The position numbers were made by a program, and so were the translations under genes. Below the pieces are notes generated by a model, which saw nothing but the letters and a program-made list of their open reading frames with translations, was not told where the DNA came from and searched no databases. Shown here in pieces: positions 6,752-13,952 of a stretch of DNA of 13,991 bases. Source of the DNA: CAZBQG01 sp964493945 (lineage in GTDB: Bacteria > Pseudomonadota > Alphaproteobacteria > Rhodospirillales > UBA2165); assembly GCA_964493945.1 (NCBI GenBank), contig CAZBQG010000108.1, positions 1 to 13,991 on the forward strand, written 5' to 3'. Positions within the stretch are counted from its first letter, which is position 1, and the number at the start of each line of letters is the position of its first letter.

Positions 6752-8212
6752 ATGGCCGACACAGAAACCATCGAACAAGTTCAATCCGCCGCCGAGCAGA
6801 AATACAAATACGGCTTCGTCACGGATATCGACGCGGACACCGCGCCCAAGGGACTGACCGAGGACACCATCCGCTTCATTTCAGCAAAAAAGGAAGAGCC
6901 CGAATGGCTGCTGGAATGGCGCTTGAAGGCCTATCACCATTGGCTGGAAATGGGAGAGCCTGATTGGGCCAAGGTGGGCTATCCGCCCATCGATTATCAG
7001 GATGCCTATTACTATTCCGCGCCCAAGGATGTGGAAGGGCCAGAAAGCCTCGACGATGTGGATCCGGAGCTGCTGCGCACCTACGAAAAGCTTGGCATTC
7101 CCCTTTATGAGCAAGAGGTATTGGCAGGGGTAAAGAATGTGGCCGTCGATGCGGTCTTTGACAGTGTCTCGGTGGCCACCACCTTCAAATCCACATTGGC
7201 CGAACATGGGGTGATCTTTTGCCCCATATCCGAAGCGGTCAGGGAACATCCCGAACTGGTGCGGAAATATATGGGTTCCGTGGTGCCCTATTCGGATAAT
7301 TTCTTTGCGACTTTGAATTCGGCGGTCTTCACCGACGGCTCCTTCGTCTATATTCCCAAGGGCGTACGCTGCCCCATGGAGCTCAGCACCTATTTCCGTA
7401 TCAATGCGGCCAAGACCGGGCAATTCGAGCGCACTCTTATTATCGCCGAGGAAGGCTCTTACGTAAGCTATCTGGAAGGCTGCACGGCGCCCATGCGCGA
7501 CGAAAACCAGCTTCATGCCGCGGTCGTCGAGCTGGTGGCCAAGGATGATGCGGAAATCAAATATTCAACGGTACAGAACTGGTATCCGGGCGATGAGAAC
7601 GGCGTCGGCGGCATCTACAATTTCGTCACCAAGCGGGGTGCCTGCCGGGGGCGCAATTCGAAAATCTCCTGGACCCAAGTGGAGACCGGCTCGGCCATCA
7701 CCTGGAAATATCCAAGCTGCATCCTGCAAGGCGACAATTCGGTGGGCGAGTTTTATTCCGTCGCCATTACCAACAACATGCAACAGGCCGATACCGGCAC
7801 CAAGATGATCCATATCGGCAAGAACACATCTTCCCGGATCATCGCCAAGGGCATATCGGCGGGCCGCTCGCAAAGCACCTATCGGGGTCTGGTGCGCATG
7901 ATGCCCAAGGCCAATGGCGCCAGGAACTTCACCCAATGCGACAGCCTGCTCATCGGCTCAGAATGCGGCGCCCACACCGTACCTTATATAGAGAACCGTA
8001 ATTTGTCGGCCCAGGTGGAACACGAAGCCACCACATCAAAGATCGGCGAGGACCAATTGTTCTATTGCCGCCAGCGGGGCATTTCGGAAGAAGACGCCGT
8101 GGCCCTGATTGTCAACGGCTTCTGCCGTGAAGTGATGCAGGAACTGCCCATGGAATTCGCCGTTGAGGCCCAAAAGCTGGTGGGCATCAGCCTGGAGGGC
8201 GGCGTCAGTTAA
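6752..8212 (+). CDS. sufB: Fe-S cluster assembly scaffold SufB
   Basis: SufB is the core scaffold subunit of the SufBCD complex, on which Fe-S clusters are built in the cytoplasm. The 486-residue protein is full length (E. coli has 495). Its N-terminal region includes YKYGFVTDID (18-27), followed by the long beta-helix core with GSFVYIPKGVRCPMELSTYF (196-215), EGCTAP (242-247; Cys244, equivalent to E. coli Cys254), and the C-terminal NFTQCDSLLIG (392-402), where Cys396 corresponds to E. coli Cys405. Glu425 in QVEHEATTSKIGEDQ matches the essential E. coli Glu434. EDQLFYCRQRGIS completes the SufD-facing interface. It follows iscS by 28 bases, a gap with only a weak GGGA Shine-Dalgarno. It is the first of the three contiguous complex genes. 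Confidence 0.98.
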   Translation: MADTETIEQVQSAAEQKYKYGFVTDIDADTAPKGLTEDTIRFISAKKEEPEWLLEWRLKAYHHWLEMGEPDWAKVGYPPIDYQDAYYYSAPKDVEGPESLDDVDPELLRTYEKLGIPLYEQEVLAGVKNVAVDAVFDSVSVATTFKSTLAEHGVIFCPISEAVREHPELVRKYMGSVVPYSDNFFATLNSAVFTDGSFVYIPKGVRCPMELSTYFRINAAKTGQFERTLIIAEEGSYVSYLEGCTAPMRDENQLHAAVVELVAKDDAEIKYSTVQNWYPGDENGVGGIYNFVTKRGACRGRNSKISWTQVETGSAITWKYPSCILQGDNSVGEFYSVAITNNMQQADTGTKMIHIGKNTSSRIIAKGISAGRSQSTYRGLVRMMPKANGARNFTQCDSLLIGSECGAHTVPYIENRNLSAQVEHEATTSKIGEDQLFYCRQRGISEEDAVALIVNGFCREVMQELPMEFAVEAQKLVGISLEGGVS

Positions 8213-8246
8213 CCCCCGCGGAGCCAAATTAAACGAGATGAAAAAA

Positions 8247-8993
8247 ATGCTGAAAATTGAAAATCTTCACGTGTCCGTCGAGGGCAAGAAAATCCTCCAG
8301 GGTCTGGATTTGGAAATCGCCGACGGCGAGGTGCACGCCGTCATGGGGCCCAACGGGGCGGGCAAGAGCACGCTGTCGCATGTGCTGGCCGGGCGCGAAG
8401 GATACGAAGTGGTGGACGGCACCGTCACTTACCAGGGCAAGGATTTGCTGGGTCTGACGCCGGAAGAACGGGCCGGCGAGGGGGTCTTTCTGGCCTTTCA
8501 GTATCCGGTGGAGATTCCAGGCGTTTCCAACATGAATTTTCTCAAGGCTTCGTTCAATGGCGTGCGCGCCTATCGGGACGAGGACGCCATGGACGCCATG
8601 GATTTTCTCAAATTCGTCCGGGCCAAGATCAAGGAATTGAAAATCAAAGATGATATGCTCAAGCGTCCGGTCAATGCGGGATTTTCGGGCGGCGAGAAAA
8701 AAAGAAACGAAATCCTTCAGATGGCGCTTTTGGAACCCAGCCTGGCGATCCTGGATGAAACCGACAGCGGGCTGGATGTGGATGCCCTGAAGATCGTCGG
8801 CGACGGGGTCACCAGCTTGCGCGCGCCCGACCGGGCCATGCTGGTCATCACCCATTATCAGCGCCTGTTGGATCATATCGTTCCCGATAAAGTCCATGTG
8901 CTGGCCAACGGCAAAATCCAGCGCACGGGCGGCAAGGAACTGGCCCTGGAGTTGGAAGAAAACGGCTATGGCGAATTCACCGAGGTGGCCTGA
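8247..8993 (+). CDS. sufC: Fe-S assembly ATPase SufC
   Basis: SufC is the ABC-type ATPase that drives conformational change in SufBCD. It is soluble, with no membrane partner. From ATG 8247 it is 248 residues, the same as E. coli SufC, and starts MLKIENLHVSVEG, aligning end to end. ATG 8238 adds three residues (MKK) and cannot be excluded; the frame is open back to 8163, inside sufB. Walker A is GPNGAGKS (34-41, Lys40), the Q-loop Gln85 lies in AFQYPVEIPGVSN, the signature is FSGGEKKR (146-153), Walker B leads to Asp170-Glu171 in LDETDSGLD, and the switch His is His203 in ITHYQR. GEGVFLAFQYP and SGGEKKRNEILQMA are SufC-specific rather than general ABC features. It sits 34 bases after sufB and four bases before sufD. 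Confidence 0.97.
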   Translation: MLKIENLHVSVEGKKILQGLDLEIADGEVHAVMGPNGAGKSTLSHVLAGREGYEVVDGTVTYQGKDLLGLTPEERAGEGVFLAFQYPVEIPGVSNMNFLKASFNGVRAYRDEDAMDAMDFLKFVRAKIKELKIKDDMLKRPVNAGFSGGEKKRNEILQMALLEPSLAILDETDSGLDVDALKIVGDGVTSLRAPDRAMLVITHYQRLLDHIVPDKVHVLANGKIQRTGGKELALELEENGYGEFTEVA

Positions 8994-8996
8994 GAA

Positions 8997-10256
8997 ATGA
9001 CCGAAGCCAGTCAATTTTATCTGGACCAAAGAGCGGCGGATGCCGGGCCTGCCTGGCTGGGCGGGCTCAGGGACGAGGGCGCCGATGTCTTTGCCCGCCT
9101 GGGCTTTCCCACGCAGAAAGTAGAATCCTGGAAATATACCTCGCTCAATAGCCTGCAAAGAAGCAGCTTCACGCTGCCCGGCGCGGAGCCTGCCGGGCCA
9201 GGCGGAGACCAAGCCCATCTGGTGTTCGTCAATGGGCGCTTGCAGGCAGCCGCTGGTTCGACCCAGAAGGGCGTGCGCATTGCTTCCCTGGCCCAGTTGC
9301 TGGAAGAGGACGGAGACTGGCTCCAGAACCATTTGACCTCCGGAGACGGGGAATTGGCCATGCTGGCCATGAACAGCGCCTTCATGAGCGACGGTTTCGT
9401 CATCCAACTGGAACCCGGATGCATCGTCGAAAAACCCATCGAGTTGATCTTCCACACCCATGGGGACGCGGGCGGTCTGCATTATCATCCGCGCAATCTG
9501 ATCATCGCAGGTGCTGGCAGCCAAGCAACCATCCTGGAGCGCCATTTGGGCAAGCCGGGCCTGGCCAATCATGGGACCCAGGCAGTCATTGGGGAAAATG
9601 CCCTGATCCGCCATTACAAATTGCAAGACGAAGACCCGGCAGCCACCCATATTTCCACCACGCTGGCCAATGTGGAACAAGGCGGGGCCTATGAAAGCTT
9701 CGTCATGTCGGCGGGCGCCGGCCTGTCGCGCAACGAAATCCGCGTGCGCCTGATGGGCCAGGGTTGCGGGACCCGCCTGGACGGCATCTATCTGGGGCGG
9801 GGCGGGCAGCATATGGACCACACCACCCAGATCGAACATGTGAGCGCCGGAGCATCGAGCGAAGAGACCTATAAGGGTGTTCTGGACGACAAGGCGCGGG
9901 CCGTCTTCCAAGGCAATATCCGGGTTGACCGGGATGCCCAGAAGACCGACGGGCGCATGAGCAACGCCACATTATTGCTATCCGGCGAGGCTGAAATAGA
10001 TGCCAAGCCCCAACTTGAAATTTATGCCGATGACGTTAAATGTTCCCATGGAACGACGGCCGGGCAAATCGACGATGATGCCTTGTTTTACCTGCGCTCG
10101 CGGGGTATCGACGAGGCCCGGGCCAGGGCCATGCTGGTGGAGGCTTTCCTGTCTGAACTGGTGGAAGCCATACCAAACGAGGACGCGCGGGGAATTTTCC
10201 AGGCCAGGCTTACGGATTGGCTTGCAAAAGGGGCGAAGGACGAGAAGGAAACATGA
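8997..10256 (+). CDS. sufD: Fe-S cluster assembly protein SufD
   Basis: SufD pairs with SufB in the SufBC2D complex and is needed for iron entry during cluster assembly. The 419-residue protein has the family N-terminal helical part with KVESWKYTSL (41-50), the beta-helix core (about 130-345) including LHYHPRNLII (161-170) and GRGGQHMDHTT (267-277), and the diagnostic C-terminal DDVKCSHGTTAGQIDDDALF (345-364). There Cys349 and His351 match E. coli Cys358 and His360 at the SufB interface. A QGNIRVDRDAQKTDG segment (305-319) is also typical. ATG 8997 follows the sufC stop by three bases, and its stop overlaps the sufS start in an ATGA (10253-10256), implying translational coupling. Confidence 0.97.
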   Translation: MTEASQFYLDQRAADAGPAWLGGLRDEGADVFARLGFPTQKVESWKYTSLNSLQRSSFTLPGAEPAGPGGDQAHLVFVNGRLQAAAGSTQKGVRIASLAQLLEEDGDWLQNHLTSGDGELAMLAMNSAFMSDGFVIQLEPGCIVEKPIELIFHTHGDAGGLHYHPRNLIIAGAGSQATILERHLGKPGLANHGTQAVIGENALIRHYKLQDEDPAATHISTTLANVEQGGAYESFVMSAGAGLSRNEIRVRLMGQGCGTRLDGIYLGRGGQHMDHTTQIEHVSAGASSEETYKGVLDDKARAVFQGNIRVDRDAQKTDGRMSNATLLLSGEAEIDAKPQLEIYADDVKCSHGTTAGQIDDDALFYLRSRGIDEARARAMLVEAFLSELVEAIPNEDARGIFQARLTDWLAKGAKDEKET

Positions 10257-11524
10257 ACCAGGCCGCAACCAGCACCGACAGGCCGCCTGAGGCCACCAAA
10301 AGCCATGGGCTGGACCTGAAGGCCATCCGGACCGATTTCCCGGCCTTGAGCCTCAATGTCAACGGCCATCCCCTGACCTTTCTGGACAGCGGCGCCAGCG
10401 CCCAAAAGCCCCGCGCCGTGCTGGACCGCATGACCAAGGCCTATGAAAGCGAATATGCCAATGTCCACCGGGGCACCTATTATCTGAGCCAATTGGCCAC
10501 CGATAATTATGAAGAGACCCGGCGCAAGGTGGCGGGCTTTATCAATGCAAAAAGCGAAGACGAAGTAGTCTTCACCCGGAACGCCACCGCATCGGTTAAT
10601 ATGGTGGCGCAGACCTATGGGCGGGAGAATTTTGGCCCGGGCGACGAGGTGGTGATCAGCGAAATGGAACATCACGCCAATATCGTTCCCTGGCAGATGT
10701 TGCGCGATCAAGTGGGCATCACGCTACGGGTCGCGCCGGTGGATGATGATGGGGAATTCCTCCTGGACGAATTCGCCGCACTTCTGTCCCCCAGAACCAA
10801 ACTGGTCGCCCTGACCCATGTGTCCAATGTGTTGGGCACCATCACGCCCCTGGCGGAAATCATCCGCCTCGCCCATGAACAGGATATCCCCGTGCTCATC
10901 GACGGCGCCCAGGGCATAGTTCATTCATCGGTGGATGTGCAGGCACTGGATGTGGATTTTTATGTCTTCACCGGGCACAAGCTTTATGGGCCGACAGGCA
11001 TCGGCGTGCTTTACGGTAAAGCCACACTTTTGGAAAAAATGCCCCCCTATCAGGGCGGCGGCGACATGATCGAAAATGTCACCTTCGAGAAAACCACCTA
11101 CCGGGAGCCGCCCGCCCGCTTCGAGGCAGGCACCCCGCCCATCGTAGAGGCCATTGGATTGGGCGCAGCAATCGATTATGTCAGCGCCTTCGGCATGGAT
11201 AAAATCGCCGCCCATGAACACGGGCTTTTGAAATATGGGACGGAGCAGCTTCTGGCTGTGCCGGGCCTGAAACTGATCGGCACGGCCAAACATAAAAGCG
11301 GCATTCTGTCTTTTACCCTGGAAGACATCCATCCCCATGACGTGGCGACCATCATCGATGCCGAAGGGGTTGCCGTCAGGGCCGGCCATCATTGCGCCCA
11401 GCCCCTGATGGACCGCATGGGCGTGACGGCCACGACAAGGGCCTCCTTTGGCATGTATAACACCACCGAAGACGTGGATGCCCTGGTTAGGGCGCTGGGC
11501 AAGGTGCGGGAGATTTTCGGCTGA
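10253..11524 (+). CDS. sufS: Cysteine desulfurase SufS
   Basis: SufS is the group II cysteine desulfurase that passes persulfide sulfur to a partner (SufE or SufU) for SufBCD. I start at ATG 10253, which overlaps the sufD stop as ATGA and has AAGGA just upstream; the frame is open from 10217, but the extra residues are not family-like. The 423 residues include FLDSGASAQKP (43-53), NVHRGTYYLS (70-79), EMEHHANIVPW (137-147), Asp217 in LIDGAQ, the Schiff-base Lys243 in TGHKLYGPTG, and Cys381 in RAGHHCAQP, the short-loop context that distinguishes SufS from IscS. The first 20 or so residues are a variable extension. It directly precedes sufU (one-base overlap), so its natural sulfur acceptor is probably SufU. 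Confidence 0.97.
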   Translation: MNQAATSTDRPPEATKSHGLDLKAIRTDFPALSLNVNGHPLTFLDSGASAQKPRAVLDRMTKAYESEYANVHRGTYYLSQLATDNYEETRRKVAGFINAKSEDEVVFTRNATASVNMVAQTYGRENFGPGDEVVISEMEHHANIVPWQMLRDQVGITLRVAPVDDDGEFLLDEFAALLSPRTKLVALTHVSNVLGTITPLAEIIRLAHEQDIPVLIDGAQGIVHSSVDVQALDVDFYVFTGHKLYGPTGIGVLYGKATLLEKMPPYQGGGDMIENVTFEKTTYREPPARFEAGTPPIVEAIGLGAAIDYVSAFGMDKIAAHEHGLLKYGTEQLLAVPGLKLIGTAKHKSGILSFTLEDIHPHDVATIIDAEGVAVRAGHHCAQPLMDRMGVTATTRASFGMYNTTEDVDALVRALGKVREIFG

Positions 11525-11991
11525 TGGATAGCGATCTGCGCGAGCTTTACCAGGAGGTCATCCTGGATCACGGCAAAAACCCCCGGAATTTCCGCCATCC
11601 CGAGGATGCCACCTGCGAAGCCAAGGGCAACAACCCCCTTTGCGGCGACAAGCTTGAGGTCTATCTCAAAATTGACGGTGGTGGGATCATCGAGGATGCG
11701 GCCTTCGAGGGGCGGGGCTGTGCCATATCGGTGGCGTCCGCCTCCATGATGACCGAAATCGTCAAGGGCAAAAGCCTGGCCCAGACGGAAGATCTGTTCG
11801 AACGTTTCCATGCCATGTGCACCGATGAGGCCCCCGCCGATATTCCCGGCAAATTCGCCGACGATATCGAAAAGCTGGAGGTCTTGTCGGGCGTGCGCCA
11901 ATTTCCCATGCGGGTGAAATGCGCCACACTGGCCTGGCACACCATGAACGCCGCCGCCAAGGGTGGCGATGAAGATGCGAGCACCGAGTAA
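11524..11991 (+). CDS. sufU: SufU-type sulfurtransferase/scaffold
   Basis: This is an IscU-fold protein that accepts persulfide from SufS. In Bacillus subtilis, SufU is a zinc protein that activates SufS. The 155 residues contain ligand positions Cys40 and Asp42 (NNPLCGDKL), Cys66 (GRGCAISVAS) and Cys133 (RVKCATLAW), equivalent to Cys41, Asp43, Cys66 and Cys128 of B. subtilis SufU. The long segment between Cys66 and Cys133 (66 residues against about 40 in IscU), the lack of the LPPVK chaperone-binding motif, and Lys rather than His before the last Cys mark it as SufU, not IscU. The start overlaps the sufS stop (TGATG), which fits a SufS-SufU pair. No SufE-like gene is present in the window. 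It is less common in proteobacteria than SufE. Confidence 0.92.
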   Translation: MDSDLRELYQEVILDHGKNPRNFRHPEDATCEAKGNNPLCGDKLEVYLKIDGGGIIEDAAFEGRGCAISVASASMMTEIVKGKSLAQTEDLFERFHAMCTDEAPADIPGKFADDIEKLEVLSGVRQFPMRVKCATLAWHTMNAAAKGGDEDASTE

Positions 11992-12025
11992 GATAAAAGC
12001 GATGGAAAAGACAAATGATGACGCG

Positions 12026-12031
12026 AGAAGG
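12026..12031 (+). promoter_or_regulatory. Ribosome binding site favouring the inner sufT start
   Basis: AGAAGG followed by TG lies seven bases before ATG 12039. The upstream tandem ATGs (12015 and 12018) have only GGAAAAG (12004-12010) before them. This makes 12039 the better start, although the eight-residue difference falls in a variable N-terminus. Confidence 0.5.
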
Positions 12032-12038
12032 TGTAACC

Positions 12039-12443
12039 ATGGATGGCGCTGAGCCCGAGAGCGAAGCACCAACCAGCTTCGAGGGATCGGATGAGCCCGT
12101 CGCGCGGGCGGGAACGCCCGCCCAGGATGGAGGCGCCAGCCCGCCTTCCATGGAATATCTGGTGGAAGCCATGCAAACCGTCTTTGACCCGGAAATCCCG
12201 GTTAATATTTACGATCTTGGGCTTATCTATGGTGTGGAACCGGACGCCAAGGGCGACGTTAAGATCAATATGACCCTCACCTCGCCGGGCTGCCCGGTGG
12301 CCGGCATCCTGCCCCAGCAACTGGCCGATGCGGTGGCCGGCGTCGAGGGAACGGGCCAGATCACGGTCTATCTGGTGTGGGACCCGCCCTGGGATACTGA
12401 TAAAATGACCGAGGATGCCCGCCTCACATTGGGCATGTTTTAA
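12039..12443 (+). CDS. sufT: Fe-S maturation factor SufT (DUF59/MIP18 family)
   Basis: SufT belongs to the MIP18/DUF59 family, which helps mature Fe-S proteins, especially when demand is high. From ATG 12039 it is 134 residues: a disordered, acidic and Pro/Ala-rich N-terminus (about 1-36), then the domain with DPEIPVNIYDLGLIYGVE (50-67), TLTSPGCPVAGILPQQL (79-95, conserved Cys85) and VYLVWDPPWDTDKMTEDA (110-127), all characteristic of SufT. The alternative start at 12015 adds eight residues. It follows sufU by 47 bases, the longest gap inside the operon after iscR, and lies 15 bases before the ferredoxin gene. It is not an A-type carrier: it lacks the CGC-type C-terminus of SufA/IscA. Confidence 0.92.
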   Translation: MDGAEPESEAPTSFEGSDEPVARAGTPAQDGGASPPSMEYLVEAMQTVFDPEIPVNIYDLGLIYGVEPDAKGDVKINMTLTSPGCPVAGILPQQLADAVAGVEGTGQITVYLVWDPPWDTDKMTEDARLTLGMF

Positions 12444-12458
12444 GCCGGCATTATACCC

Positions 12459-12788
12459 ATGCCCAAAATGACTTTCGTCGATCCCCACGGCAATCACCGC
12501 GAGATCGAAGCCTCGGCGGGCCAGACCCTGCTGGAAATCGGCCAGGCCAACGGCATGGAAATGGAAGGGACCTGCGAAAGCTCCATGGCCTGCTCCACCT
12601 GTCATGTGATCGTTGATGAGTCCTGGTTCACCCGCCTGCCCCCGGCCCGGGAAGAAGAAGAAGACATGCTGGATCTCTGCCTCAATCTGACCCGCACGTC
12701 CCGCTTAGGCTGCCAGCTTGTGCTGACCGATGATCTGGACGGTCTGGTGGTCACCCTGCCCGCCGAATCCCATAATTTGATGATCTAG
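12459..12788 (+). CDS. fdx: Adrenodoxin-type [2Fe-2S] ferredoxin
   Basis: This is a small electron carrier of the adrenodoxin/Isc-Fdx type. The 109 residues carry the cluster ligands Cys39, Cys45, Cys48 and Cys85 (CX5CX2CX36C), in the context EGTCESSMACSTCHV (37-51) and SRLGCQL (81-87). A fifth Cys74 is not a usual ligand. The acidic stretch EEEEDMLDL (65-73) matches the partner-binding helix of vertebrate-type ferredoxins. In isc operons Fdx provides electrons to IscS/IscU during cluster assembly; here it sits in a suf operon without hscBA or iscA, so it probably supplies reducing power to this system. ATG 12459 follows sufT by 15 bases, and its TAG overlaps the mnmA GTG start by one base. 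Confidence 0.95.
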   Translation: MPKMTFVDPHGNHREIEASAGQTLLEIGQANGMEMEGTCESSMACSTCHVIVDESWFTRLPPAREEEEDMLDLCLNLTRTSRLGCQLVLTDDLDGLVVTLPAESHNLMI

Positions 12789-13906
12789 TGGACAAGCCGC
12801 CTGAGCAAACGCGCGTGGTGGTGGCCATGTCGGGAGGCGTGGACAGCTCGGTGGCGGCCGCCCTGCTCATGGAACAGGGCTATCAGGTCATCGGCCTGAC
12901 CATGCAGCTTTATGACCACGGCGAGGCCACCGCCCGGCCAGGAGCGTGTTGCGCCGGCCAGGACATCCATGACGCCGCCCGCATCGCCGAAAAGCTGGGC
13001 TTCCCCCATTATGTGATGAATTTGGAAGACAAGTTCCGCACCGATGTGATGGAGGATTTCTGCTATACCTATCTGGCGGGCCAGACCCCCATCCCCTGCG
13101 TTCTTTGCAATCAGACGGTCAAGTTCCGCGACCTCCTGGTCCGCGCCCAGGATTTGGAGGCGGACGCCCTGGTCACCGGCCATTACGCCAGGCGCATCGA
13201 AGGCGAAGACGGCCCAGAGATGCACCGGGCATTGGATGAGAGCAAGGATCAAAGCTATTTCCTCTTCGCCACCACCAAAGAACAGCTGGCCTATCTGCGC
13301 TTTCCCCTGGGCGAAATGGACAAATCCCAGACCCGGGCGCAAGCCAGGCGCTTGGGGCTTTCGGTCGCGTCCAAACCGGAAAGCCAGGGTATCTGTTTTG
13401 TGCCGGAAGGGTCTTACGGTGATTTCGTCCGCCGCATGCGCCCGGGCGCGGCCCAGCCTGGCGATATCGTGGATGAGGCCGGCACCGTGCTGGGCCATCA
13501 TGAAGGCATCATCGATTACACGGTAGGCCAGCGCCGGGGCCTTGGCATCGGCGGCGGCACGCCCCTTTACGTGCTCAGCATCGATCCCGCCACGCGGCGC
13601 GTGATGGTCGGGCCCGAAGAGGCTTTATACGGGGAGCGGGTAGAGCTCGGCGAGGTCAACTGGCTGGGCAGTGGAACCATGAATGAGGCGGCGGACGAGA
13701 GCGGGCTCCCCGTCCAGGCCAAACTCCGCTCCACCCAGCCGGCCGTTGGCGCCCGGCTCTTTGCCGCCGGAGAGGGAGGGGCGGGCGCTCATCTGATCCT
13801 TGACGAGCCCCAAGCGGCCATCGCGCCAGGCCAGGCCTGTGTTTTCTATGATGGTTCCCACCTTTTGGGTGGCGGTTGGATCAAGCGCGGAGACACACGC
13901 TCTTGA
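12788..13906 (+). CDS. mnmA: tRNA-specific 2-thiouridylase MnmA
   Basis: MnmA adenylates and thiolates U34 of tRNA-Lys, -Glu and -Gln (s2U), using sulfur that originates from a cysteine desulfurase. The 372-residue protein has the PP-loop VAMSGGVDSSVAA (12-24), the tRNA-facing TPIPCVLCNQTVKF (100-113) with Cys107 as the expected nucleophile, GHYAR (131-135), DQSYFLF (154-160), and the second catalytic Cys203 in GICFVPEG. The C-terminal beta-barrel domain starts near DYTVGQRRGLGIGGG (243-257). Further cysteines at 54, 55 and 104 are notable. Translation probably starts at GTG 12788, which overlaps the ferredoxin stop (TAGTG), so it appears translationally coupled to the Fe-S operon. Its position suggests that one of the three desulfurases is its sulfur source. 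Confidence 0.96.
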   Translation: MDKPPEQTRVVVAMSGGVDSSVAAALLMEQGYQVIGLTMQLYDHGEATARPGACCAGQDIHDAARIAEKLGFPHYVMNLEDKFRTDVMEDFCYTYLAGQTPIPCVLCNQTVKFRDLLVRAQDLEADALVTGHYARRIEGEDGPEMHRALDESKDQSYFLFATTKEQLAYLRFPLGEMDKSQTRAQARRLGLSVASKPESQGICFVPEGSYGDFVRRMRPGAAQPGDIVDEAGTVLGHHEGIIDYTVGQRRGLGIGGGTPLYVLSIDPATRRVMVGPEEALYGERVELGEVNWLGSGTMNEAADESGLPVQAKLRSTQPAVGARLFAAGEGGAGAHLILDEPQAAIAPGQACVFYDGSHLLGGGWIKRGDTRS

Positions 13907-13932
13907 CAGAAACGCCAAGGACACCCTATACG
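13903..13932 (+). promoter_or_regulatory. Promoter for tRNA-Met
   Basis: A perfect TTGACA (13903-13908) is followed after 18 bases by TATACG (13927-13932, four of six -10 matches). The -35 overlaps the mnmA stop codon (13904-13906). Transcription would begin near 13939, about 14 bases before the mature tRNA 5' end, a usual leader for a tRNA gene. Confidence 0.6.
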
Positions 13933-13952
13933 CCCACTCCTGGTTGCCTTGG

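Noticed and set aside
8580..8602. Short tandem repeat of GACGCCATG inside sufC
   Set aside because: Two copies that simply encode a DAMDAMD stretch in a normal-length protein; no sign of an independent element.
8229..9911. 560-residue - strand open frame across sufC and sufD
   Set aside because: Antisense shadow of two unmistakable genes in GC-rich DNA; low-complexity Gln/Gly/His-rich translation without domains.
13915..13952. CCAAGG/CCTTGG inverted repeat between mnmA and the tRNA, considered as a terminator
   Set aside because: Only six base pairs around a 26-base loop, no T-run, and it spans the tRNA promoter -10.
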